DNA from: Juglans regia
Lineage: Eukaryota; Streptophyta; Magnoliopsida; Fagales; Juglandaceae
Assembly (NCBI RefSeq): GCF_001411555.2
Contig: NC_049905.1
Coordinates: 558,001 to 622,000 of the forward strand
Direction of reading: 5' to 3'
DNA: 64,000 nt
The notes under the pieces are model-generated. The model had not been told where the DNA came from, made no database searches, and saw only the letters and a list, made by a program, of their open reading frames with translations. Of this stretch, positions 1-9,101 are shown in pieces. Every line of letters starts with the position of its first letter. Positions within the stretch are counted from its first letter, which is position 1. A program made the translations under genes and the position numbers.

Positions 1-159
1 AAGGATGGTAACAAAAAAAAAATAACAAACAATAATTAAGGTTCCTTTCTTAAGGAATGGAAATTCATGCATATGACCTCAAAGAAATAATAAATAGAAA
101 TGGACAAGAAATTTCCATAAAGAAACTTAAATAGAGAGAAGAAAGCCATTTCTTATCAT

Positions 160-330
160 TTAGGAGACTATTATTATATTTGGAAAAGATAGGGATCGGT
201 TCTCCATAGTCTCCCCACTCTTCTTATAAATATAACACCAATCTACTGCAATAAGGTGACACTTTCTTAGATTGTCTATGCTAAAAACCTTCCTTGAAAT
301 CACACAGTCGGTGTAGTCCCGGATTTCCAC
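160..330 (-). mobile_element. Decayed LINE fragment (reverse-transcriptase zinc-binding region)
   Basis: The minus-strand translation contains LRKCHLIAVDWCYIYKKSGET, which resembles the zf-RVT region of plant LINE polyproteins (typically VDWC-C-CK-SGE). Cysteines are lost and the frame does not continue into the usual HLLLHC block, so this is a dead remnant. It may sit in the last intron of the methyltransferase gene to its right. Assignment rests on motif similarity only. Confidence 0.4.
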
Positions 331-865
331 ATGTTCCGCAATATAATTTACCAAAGAAATTTAATGTGTAGACCTCCACTCCAAACATGCACACACAAAG
401 TCGATTAATTTTACAATGCACTGAAACTGAACACAAGGCTAAATTATATTAAGCAAAAGAGAAACAGAAGATAATTTTTTTTTTACAAGTACAAACATAA
501 GAATTATAAAATTAACAATTCAAACCCTTGAGTTTATTTGCTACAGAATTGGCATGCATTTTGGATTTGTTAAAATGAAATAATCTTAAATATTTGAGAA
601 GAAAGAGGATTAAATTTTAAGTATCACGTGTAAAAAGCCAAAGCCACTTAACTCCTTGCAACATCCACCATCCTAGAAAAAGTAAGAGATTAAAAACTGG
701 AACAAAACAAAACCAACAAATATAATGTAACCAGGATTCACTACAATATTTAAAGAAAAATAAATAAAAAACAATCTGGATGCATGACAGGCTTCTAGAC
801 AATCAAAGGAACAATGAGAAACAACGATATTTGAATATATTCAAGCAAAGATAAAAAGAACTTAC

Positions 866-3800
866 GTATGATGTACAACACAGTTTTCCATTTGTACATA
901 GGTCGACTCAAATGTGGCATCCTCACTGTAGGATCACCATAGGTAATCTGCAGATGGCAAATTAGGAGTACGTCATGCATTATGAATGAGGAAATGGGCA
1001 TTATGAATGAGGAAATGGGACAACAATAACCAAGTCTCATCTACAGGTATATGGTTACCAACATATAGATCCCTTCAGGTTTAAGAAGCCTACAAGCCAA
1101 AAAAAGAAGAAAAAATACCCAGTAAGGATATTTATAAATAAATTTATATATAAAAAATTGTAGATTCATATATTTATTTTGTAACAAATAATAGCCATAA
1201 TTTTAGCTTTAAGGGTGATGACGTCTACAACCTACTCACTTCCCTAGCATTTGAGCAAAATTAATCGGAGCATCAATGCTACACTGAAAGTTAAAAGCAC
1301 GAATGAAAGCTTTAGAGCATGCCAAACAATGAATTTGAGAAGTAAAGGAAACATTTTAACACCTATTATACCATCAAAGAATCAAGAGTTCCTAGCTCCA
1401 GGACCAGCAGAGTGCAAATGCCATGGTGATAACATAATATTAATATATAAAACACAAGTTTAGTTCAACAGGTTGAAACATTGACAAAGCACTTAATTAG
1501 GGGACAAATCCAAACCTTTATCAATGACACTATCAATTGATTCATCAGGGAAGAAGCTCATGTTCCTGACATCCATTTGCATATCTGTTGAGATTCATGA
1601 AGGAAAGTTGGCCACAAATTTTTGTGCTTACTCCAGAAAAAGTAATGTAAGATTGTATATAGAAATTCAAATTGTTGATCTTTTAAGAGGATACATTTCA
1701 GCTGAGGGGTGTTCTCATATTTTCTTCTCATCATGTCAATGGCCACTAATGAAATATCAATATTCATTATGTCTTCATATCCATCCTTGACCATGTCCTC
1801 TGACATAACTACAAGGTAACAAAATACTTCGTCTCAAAACAATATGACAAATTTTGGAAAGCAAAAATGTACATCAATGGATAGAATAAACATGCGATCA
1901 TGTCCAAAATAAACGTGATCATGTCCAAAATAAACATGCAATGGTAATACACATTGAAAAATATACTAAAGAATAAATAGATGCTTACTGTGACAAAACA
2001 ACATTTTCCTCAAAAAACATGTCTACCTGAAGTTACGGAAAAATTGCAAGTTATGAGTGAGCATTACAGTAGCCCAAAATAACCATGTTTGAAGGAACCT
2101 CTAGACCCTGTTTGAGCTGGTCTAGGAATGGGTTAGGGATTGGAAACCAAAGCTGGTTGGATTTAAGACAGCGTAAGGATGATGGTCTAAAGGCTTCCAA
2201 ACCTGCCTAACTCTATGTAGTTGTATTGTTACAGGATTCTTACCTTTTAGTTATATTTTATGTGAACACCCAGATGTTAAGCTTATTTAATCAAATTCCC
2301 AATAATCCCGGATATTCACCGATTCCCAATTGTCTATCTGCATCTTGCTCCCATGGGAGTGGGATTTGGCGGTTGTCCAGTTTTGTGATTCTTAATATTC
2401 ACTGCAAACCCCAAGTGGTTGGCTCAAGCGGTAAGGGCCTTGGTCTTTGTAGTATGTTACCTCTAAGTCTAAGGTTCAAACACTTGGGTGCAAACAATTT
2501 CTAGGGCCCATGCCACATTAGTGAAAAGCCAATGATTTACCCAACCTTGTGATGGGGACGATTATACTGTCTAGGGTTTGAAACATGTTGCATTTGCAAA
2601 GCTTCCGAGATTCCGAATCATAAAAAATGCTCACTATAATTATTGATCGCTGAAATGAAGTTTTTTTTTTTTTTATAAGTTGATTGCTGAAATGAAGTTA
2701 TGATATTATTTGCAAAAGAACTATGTAGTATGTACCCGTCTCCACTTTGAAGTCCAATCATGACTAAAACCTCCAGAGGGTAAGAAACCAACAATAAGTA
2801 CAAGAAAATAAAATACAACTTAGAATTTTATACTACTCAGGCCCCACATGTTTAAAGTGATTGGAAAGTTCAGATCAAAGTATCCAACTAACTCTTAAGA
2901 ATTAAAACTTTTGTTCATTAGTTAATGTGGAGTTTTATATCATTCGCATAATCTAACCAACAGAGACCCACACCCTCTTGATTGCGAAGACAGAAACTTT
3001 TGAACTTTAAGCTTTTCTTTTTATTTCTCCAAAGTTGAAAAATCACACTTCATCCTATCTAGATAGTTTAAGTTCAACTGTAAATTGTTTGGGGAAAATA
3101 CAAATAACCCCCTCAAACTACCACACCATTTGCAATCAGCCCCCCTAATATAATTTTGGATATCCCCCCCCCCCCCCCCAAACTACCAAAACAATGCAGT
3201 GTACCCCCCCCCCCCTCTCTCTTCCCTTTAAAATGCACAAATTACCCCTAAAAATCTTAAAAAGACAATATAGTCCTATCAAATTAAAAAAAAAACAAAA
3301 AAACAAAAGGGGACTAAAAAGATAAAAAAATACAATTTTTTTTTTGTTAAGTTTTTTTTTTTGGGTACTTTTAATGAAGGGTACATTGCAAATTTTAGGG
3401 GGGATGGTTGCCAAAATTGATAGTATAGGGCAGTGATGGCAATTTTTTTTAATAAGGTGCAATGGAAAATTAGGTAGTAGTTTGAGGGGATTATATGTAT
3501 TTTTTCCAAAATTGTCTTCCGGGTCCTAAGTACTGAACAACCAATGATTTTGCACTTATTCCTCTTAAACTATCATGACAACCAAACAGAAAAAGAAAAT
3601 TAAAAGAAGATCTGGAGTTTGATTCACAGAATTTGAATAATAAGCACAAAGGGACAGGGATTAAATCTGGCCAAATTACGGGTAAATTTTTCATCTTTTT
3701 TTTTTCCTCTCAAGTGTCGGTTCATAACTAATCTACACCTACAATTTAAGAAAATTTACTTTATTTCCTTTCTTTCCCAACAACCAAACATAGAAAAGTC

Positions 3801-4735
3801 AAAGAAAATCATAAAAATTCCAAGTCCAACATTACTCGCTCTTCTCACATTTCTGGCAAGCAAACGGATCAGGAAAACAGAGCGACTCAAATAGTCAACA
3901 ACCCAAATTCCAAAAACGAAAATTTGTTCCTTCTCCTTTCTTTTCTCACAGTTTCCCAACAACCAGACGTAGACAAAAAAAAAATAGTTAAATATTGTTA
4001 AATTGGGTGCAAATTTTCGTTGGTTTCTTAAGGGCCCGTTTGTTTTCAGAGATGAGATGAGATGTGATGAGATGAGTTGAGATTAAAGTTAAAAAGTTGA
4101 ATAAAATATTGTTAAAATATATTTTTTAATATTATTGTTGTTTTGGAATTTGAAAAAGTTGAATTGTTTATTTTATTTTGTGTGGGGATTTGGGAAAGTT
4201 GTAATGATGAGGTGAGATGAGATGAGATGGGATGAGATGAGATGTTTTTGGAAAACAAACAAGGCGTACAAAACAATCTACTCCCGCAATTTTGAGAAGA
4301 TTTTTACATTTTTTCCTTTCATACGCTTCCTTTTCCATCAATGAAACATGGGGAAGTGCAAGAAAACCCTATATTCCAAAAACAAATTTCATTTCATTCC
4401 TCGCATTTGCAATGAATCAAACAGGGAAGAGAAAAAAAATCAGAGAATCATCCCAAATGTTGTCTCCTTTATTATCTTCTATCACAACTTCCCAGCAACC
4501 AAACAGATAAAAGTTGAAATCCAAATAGCAAAAAGAGGGAGGGGAAATTACCGGCATTGCCACAGCCGACCATGAGAACCCGAGAAGAGGTGGGGACGTA
4601 CTTCCGAACGAAAGGATGGAGAGTAGTGTAGCGCTGGTACCAGTTGAAGGAGCTGCCCTCCTGGACGTACCGCGCGTCCCAATACTGAGCGTCACCATAG
4701 TTGTACGTGTTGCAGCTCGAAGTGTCCCTGTGCAT
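866..4735 (-). CDS. EEF1A lysine methyltransferase 4-like (METTL13-type) SAM methyltransferase, 3' end missing, frameshifted
   Basis: Class I SAM-dependent methyltransferase of the plant EEF1AKMT4/METTL13-like family, expected to methylate a lysine of elongation factor 1A in the cytosol (family knowledge). Exons read on the minus strand: 4552-4735, 1695-1808, 1516-1584, 1372-1391 (only 20 nt), 1232-1283, 1059-1089 and 866-947. The last exon (after LYII) is not seen and should lie left of the window. Start is the ATG at 4735 (MHRDTSSCNTYNYGDAQYWD). Motif I is VLMVGCGNA, followed by MSEDMVKDGYEDI, IDISLVAIDMM, MQMDVRNMSFF, GTLDSLM and ITYGDPTVRMPHLSRP. All phases close except exon 1232-1283, which is 52 nt where 53 are needed: LGEVSR is broken at a GGG run where GGGG is expected. 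The following LLKPGG motif reads LLKPEG. It is either a pseudogene or an assembly indel. Intron 1 (2.7 kb) is full of repeats. Confidence 0.7.
977..1018. repeat. Tandem duplication, 2 x 21 bp
   Basis: Two perfect head-to-tail copies of a 21-bp unit (977-997 and 998-1018, beginning gcattatgaatgagg) lie inside the short intron between the two last visible methyltransferase exons. Confidence 0.9.
1896..1937. repeat. Tandem duplication, 2 x 21 bp
   Basis: Two adjacent 21-bp copies starting gatcatgtccaaaataaac, differing at one base (gt versus at at the end). They lie in intron 1 of the methyltransferase gene. Confidence 0.85.
2408..2560 (+). mobile_element. tRNA-derived SINE fragment
   Basis: The stretch has an A-box-like segment (ggttggctcaagcggtaagg), then cttggtcttt, then a B-box-like segment (taaggttcaaacactt) and the continuation gggtgcaaacaatttctagg. 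These match what I recall of a widespread plant tRNA-derived SINE. The B box is mutated (gttcaaac for gttcgaat) and the 3' half decays after about 2540. It lies in intron 1 of the methyltransferase gene. Confidence 0.55.
3089..3509. mobile_element. MITE with about 32-bp terminal inverted repeats
   Basis: The left end (ttggggaaaatacaaataac, then ccctcaaacta) is the inverted, slightly diverged copy of the right end (tagtttgaggggattatatg, then tattttttccaa). The flanks share aaattgt / aattgt, a likely 6-7 bp target duplication. The interior holds long C runs (3163-3180, 3205-3215) and poly(A)/poly(T) and has no coding potential. It sits in intron 1 of the methyltransferase gene. Confidence 0.6.
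3574..4508 (-). repeat. Recurrent intron motif tgtttggttgytgggaa
   Basis: On the minus strand, variants of ctgtttggttgctgggaag occur near 4488-4507 (just downstream of the exon 1 donor), 3951-3970, 3773-3793 and, weaker, 3574-3590. The surrounding stretches 3720-3970 and 4270-4510 also look like diverged copies of each other. They could be ancient tandem copies or an intron-enhancer-like element. Confidence 0.4.
4032..4265. mobile_element. MITE, family A (gagttgagatga type)
   Basis: The element begins gcccgtttgttttcagagat and ends gaaaacaaacaaggc, an imperfect inverted repeat. Inside are the family hallmarks gttgaataaaatattgttaa and ttgtttattttattttg and runs of gagatgagat. At least eight relatives occur in the window. 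It lies in intron 1 of the methyltransferase gene. Confidence 0.6.
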
Positions 4736-5790
4736 GATTGTTAGCTTTGCAAGCAAATCTAATACCCTGGGGCTTGGGGGGTGGGGGGGGTGGTTTGGAT
4801 CTATCTCCTGTGTGGTTGTTTTGCCTCGGGTGGGTGAGCACTATGCAAAGCAAACTGCAAAGTGGGGTTTGGCTTTGGAAGCTTCTGGTCTTGGCTTTTG
4901 GTTGTGAAAGTGACAAGAACGTTGCATGGTTATGATAGGCGGGTAGATTAACTAAAGTGAGCTCCATAGAAAGGATAGTTGGCCTTAACGACATTGTCTT
5001 GTGCAACGCAAGGATAGTTGGCCTCTACCATCTTCTATCCGCCCAGTAGACCTGGTAAAAGATTTCCAGAATCAGAGTTCGATCGCAGCTGCCCAAAAGT
5101 TTTTTGGGGAATCATGTTCCTTGCCCAACTTTCGACCCCTCCTACCATGCACCTTGACAAAATGAGTTCTTCACTTCGAAGCTGGCATGCAGCACACCCT
5201 CGATTTTATTAATTTATGAGAATGTTTGTTTTATAAAAAAACAAAAAATTTTAATTTATTTAGTAAATTAAATTTTATTAGGTCAATAAAAACAAGGTGT
5301 ATTTTTGCACCAGCTTTCAGATAAAATTTTTTTGACAAGTTACCAAACATCAAAATGGCGAGTCTGGTCAAAGGTTGTCTGATTGATATAATCTACCATC
5401 TCCATCTCCAAAATAGAGATCTATAATTCAAAACCCCACTCCGACAGAGTAACGTGGAGACCAACTTTTTGATCAAGTAGTCAAATGGTCAAACTTTGAA
5501 CTTGTCAAAAATACTACATTGGATTAACTAAAACGACGGATCAAAACTTTGAATTACAGTAAATTAGATGAGCCAGTCATATGTAGTGTGATACTGTTTA
5601 CGGATCAAATGTATATTTTATTCCATTATTCCTGTCCAACTGTCTCTTCCTTTCTTTTGTATTTCTCTCAGACTCTCCATTTCTATCACCGTCTCTTATA
5701 CACTCCATTTTCTCTCATCCCTCGAGCGATTGGCCAGAGCTTTGCTTTTCTCTATTTTGCAAGTGAAAATGAAGAAGGAAGCACAAGTTG
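4736..5790. other. Intergenic, promoter side of the methyltransferase gene
   Basis: Upstream of the minus-strand methyltransferase start and left of the MBD-like exon. There is a G-rich stretch at 4770-4795 (ggcttggggggtggggggg). I see no convincing gene, RNA or complete transposon. A CT-rich leader-like stretch at 5630-5750 precedes the MBD-like exon. Confidence 0.5.
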
Positions 5791-5793
5791 GAG

Positions 5794-5856
5794 ATGGGGG
5801 CGCAAGATGATGTTCTTTCGGTGGAGCTCCTAGCCCATCCTTCTTGGAAGAAATTG
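5794..5856 (+). pseudogene. Orphan first exon resembling MBD10/11 methyl-CpG-binding protein
   Basis: From the ATG at 5794 the translation is 21 residues, MGAQDDVLSVELLAHPSWKK plus L. The core VLSVEL-A-PSWKKL matches the start of plant MBD10/MBD11-type proteins (VVSVELPAPxSWKKL), in which an intron is expected near this point. Here tt is followed by ggtctct, a possible donor, and then a stop. A CT-rich, 5'-UTR-like stretch precedes it. No downstream MBD exons were found before the glyoxalase remnant, and the next kilobase is MITE sequence. I read it as a truncated duplicate of a 5' end. The match is short, so confidence is limited. Confidence 0.4.
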
Positions 5857-6004
5857 GTCTCTCTCTTTCTTACCGGAATAAATTATTCGACTATATTATT
5901 GCAGTTTTCAGCTTTCTCTTCCAGCACCTCATTGAAAGAAATTCTGATATTTTTTTGTTGTAGATTTTAGGGTTTCTCAAAATTTATATTCTATTATGCT
6001 TTTA

Positions 6005-6338
6005 GGTAAAATTTAGTCTACATTTAATTGCAATACTCAAATGAATTTATTCAAATTTTAAGTTAGTCTAACATCTAAACATTTAATTTTCAAATTATAA
6101 AATTTATTTCAACTCAAAATTTCCTTACACGTAAAATTTATAATTTTTTTTTAACTTAACACATATTTATACGTGGGATCAGCTTTTTTTAACTTTTCAT
6201 AAAAAGTATTAAACTCATCTAATCATCCAGATACATTTTAAACTCAGTTTAGATAGGTTCCAAACTTTCACATAATTCATTTCATTTCTCAACTCGTTAC
6301 TATTAATAAAGAACTGAATTCAACTCAACATCGAAACT
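6005..6338. mobile_element. MITE, family B, copy 1
   Basis: Shares with 6345-6657 and 13869-14198 the ordered blocks agtctaacatctaaacattt, cttaacacatatttatacgt, ataaaaagtatta and aaactcagtttagat. It is AT-rich, noncoding and more degraded than the copy in SEC31. Confidence 0.5.
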
Positions 6339-6344
6339 GTGATT

Positions 6345-6657
6345 GCAAGACTCAACTAAGCTTAGCTGAGCTCAGTCTAATTTTAAGTTGAGTCTAATAT
6401 CCAAATATTCAACTCTCAAATTATTAAATTCATCCTAACTTAAAATCTTCTTCCACGTAAGATCCATAAATTTGCTCAACTTAACACATATTTATACATA
6501 GAACCTATAACTTTTTTCAATTTTTTATAAAAAGTATTCAATTTATTTTAACATTCAAACACACTTTAAATTTAATTTAGATAAATTTCATATAATTCAT
6601 TTCATTATTTAATTCATTACTATTTATAAATAGCTCAACTCAACTATGTCTAAACAA
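6345..6657. mobile_element. MITE, family B, copy 2
   Basis: A second copy of the same family immediately follows copy 1 in the same orientation. Blocks include gagctcagtctaattttaag, caacttaacacatatttata and ttataaatagctcaactcaa. The tandem arrangement could be a local duplication or nested insertion. Confidence 0.5.
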
Positions 6658-7029
6658 TAATTTTGTTAACCTCGTAACCATGCGAAACAAAGATGTCTCC
6701 AGCAGATCCTCACACGTGCAAACTTCCATGCCATCTTCCCATGCAGTGCCACTTGTCCCCCTACCTCTCTTGTTGCCTATGTGTCAGCCACCGCCATTAC
6801 TTTAAAAAACCAGCAAATTCACCTTGATGATGATCTCTCTAATTTCCAACTTGGAAATTAGAGGCCAAAATAAGATATATCAGTCTAATAGACAGTGTAG
6901 ATCAAAATGGAAAAGAAAGATCAAGATCAGTCTAATGGAGAAGTGAACAGAAACAGTAGTATTGAGAAAACGACAGAAAAAGAACAAGCTAGAAAATAGA
7001 ATGATGATCAAGAGACCCCGCTTCCTATA

Positions 7030-7556
7030 ATGGCTTTGAATCACGTGTCCAGACTTTGCAGAAATGTGAAGGAATCCATTGATTTCTACACCAAGGTTCT
7101 TGGGTTCGCTTTGATTGAGCCTCCTCAAGCTTTTGACTTTAATGGTGCTTGGCTGTTTGACTATGGAGTCGGGATTCACTTGTTGCAATCCAAAGATCAT
7201 GATCAAGATAGGCTACCTAATGATCAATCTGATCATCATGATCACTTGGATCCCATGGATAACCACATATAATTTCAGGTCATGCTGGAAAACTATTTCA
7301 TCTTCCTTCCTTACTTTTCAGATTTAGTTTGGCTGTATATGTGAAGAGGAGTGTCGAGGATGAAGAAAACGGGATGGCCATTGACCAACTCTTGATGTTC
7401 AACGACCCATATGGGTTCATGATCGAAATACGTAAATTTGAGAATCTGAAGCTTGTCCCAGCAGCTGGTTCCTTGGGTAAAATAAAGCGCTTCCTTTTGA
7501 TAGGCACAATCCGCCTGTCGAAATGGAAAGCCAGCATAAATAAGATCATAGATTAA
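7030..7556 (+). pseudogene. Broken glyoxalase I-like (VOC family) gene
   Basis: Exon 1 (7030-7278) encodes MALNHVSRLCRNVKESIDFY, then FTKVLGF-type residues and GAWLFDYGVGIHLLQ, like plant GLYI4/GLYI7 lactoylglutathione-lyase-like proteins. The conserved DNHISFQ reads DNHI-stop-FQ because the Ser codon is TAA (7270-7272). A donor follows at 7279. The next 'intron' is only about 43 nt, and the exon start expected to read roughly CEDMEAMEKRLKE is missing. Homology resumes at YVKRSVEDEENGMAIDQLLM and FNDPYGFMIEI. After LGKIK two extra bases (cg, near 7492) shift the frame; the natural ending DRHNPPVEMESQHK-stop is readable in another frame. Nonsense, deletion and frameshift together make this a pseudogene. 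A functional paralogue is expected elsewhere. Confidence 0.8.
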
Positions 7557-7593
7557 TGGAATTATCGGACTACGATCAATTTGTCAGTACTCA

Positions 7594-7594
<1 letters not shown>

Positions 7595-7637
<43 letters not shown>
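7595..7637. repeat. (TA)n microsatellite
   Basis: About 43 bp of uninterrupted TA dinucleotides just downstream of the glyoxalase pseudogene. Confidence 0.95.
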
Positions 7638-7640
<3 letters not shown>

Positions 7641-7647
7641 TAACCTT

Positions 7648-7737
7648 TTTCCAAATTGTGTTAATCAAATTCAACATAATATATATGGACTTCTTTCCAA
7701 ATTGTGTTGATCAAATTCAACGTATTATGGACTTATG
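7648..7737. repeat. Imperfect tandem duplication of about 45 bp
   Basis: Two adjacent copies each begin ttccaaattgtgtt and continue atcaaattcaac and atggactt, differing by small changes and an indel. They directly follow the (TA)n tract. Confidence 0.8.
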
Positions 7738-7744
7738 ATGTTTA

Positions 7745-8830
7745 TACATAGGGGAGGGGACTGCTACGTCCATTGAGACATTGAGAATTCTACGTGTAAC
7801 TTTTTTTTCTTTTTTTATTTAACATTTTTCAGTTTTTTAAAAATATTTTAAAAAATTTACAAAATCATTAAAAAAATATTTATTTAATCATTAAATAAAA
7901 AAAAAGTGCAATTAGTACCCACATTCGGTGTTAAGACTAGTATTTTTCTTGTATACATGTGTGTGTGGGATGTGTATATATATTGAACCTACAATCATAT
8001 GGTATAAATGGTGTATAAGTTTTTGCAGATCGTAAAAAATTAACTAACTAGCAATCACATTTTTTATATATAAAAATAGTTGATATGGAAATTATTTTAA
8101 CATATCCTGTATTTCCGAACAAGAGAATAATTCTTTAGAACAATTTTAGAAAAAGATACATAATTTCAACATTATTCTCTTCCGCTAAACCAATTAATAA
8201 ACCAAGATAAACATAATGTACGCTAAATTTAAGTTGATAATTATGTTTAATTATGAGATACTGTTTGAATAGTGAGTTGAGATGAAATTTAAAATTTAAA
8301 TAAAATATTATTTTTTAATATTATTATTATTTTAAAATTTAAAAATATTAAATTGTTTATTATATTTTGTATATAAAATTTAAAAAATCATAATAATAAA
8401 ATGAGAGGAGACGAAATACTTATTGTATCCAAATTGGGCGTAAAGCAAGTTAGAGGTGTAGGAGCATTTTAGTCATTCAACACATTTGATCTCGTTTACT
8501 TTCATAAAACTTCTCACATTATTTAATCTAATAATTATAATTTTTTAAAATTTTTATATAAAATAAAATAAATATTTTAAAATTTTAAAATAAAAATAAT
8601 ATTAAAAAAATATTAAAAAAATATTTTATTTAATTTTTAATTTTTCTCTTAATTCATTTTATCGAAGAAAACAAATTAGTCTTAGAAAAAAAGTAAAAAG
8701 AAAAATGAACATTGCATGATACATGTCACTCTATGATTGGATCTCGGACGATTCACATAGGTCTCCTCTCTACAACCTCCAAAACGCAAAATGAAATAAC
8801 TAAGAACGACAATTGAAAATATAATCCCAA
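7745..8830. mobile_element. MITE-rich intergenic DNA, including family A copies
   Basis: No gene is visible. 8262-8441 is a family A MITE (gtttgaatagtgagttgaga at the start, tattgtatccaaattggg at the end). About 8490-8680 is an inverted relative (tctcgtttactttc, ttctcttaattcattttatc). 7750-7930 is a separate AT-rich hairpin-like element. The stretch ends at the GA-rich SEC31 leader (about 8845-8875). Confidence 0.45.
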
Positions 8831-9101
8831 GCCAAAAAGAAAAAGAGGTGGGAGGGAGGGAGAGAGAGAGAAAAGACAGTCTCTCACACATACATCTCCC
8901 TTCAGATCAGATCGTAAGATATCCACGCTTCCAAAGAATCCAAACCCTAACTTCTCTAGTTTTCCCCCCATTACTTTTTTCCCAGATCCACTTTCTCGGT
9001 TCAATTCATCTCTCCCTCTCTATAGAACAGATCATATATATCTTTATTTGGTAGGGATTTGAATTTTGATTGGTGGACTAGGGCTTGTGAATTTGAGGCA
9101 A

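Noticed and set aside
3145..3462. Minus-strand ORF of 105 codons
   Set aside because: It is the translation of the MITE's homopolymer interior; the product is low-complexity Lys/Phe/Gly with no homology.
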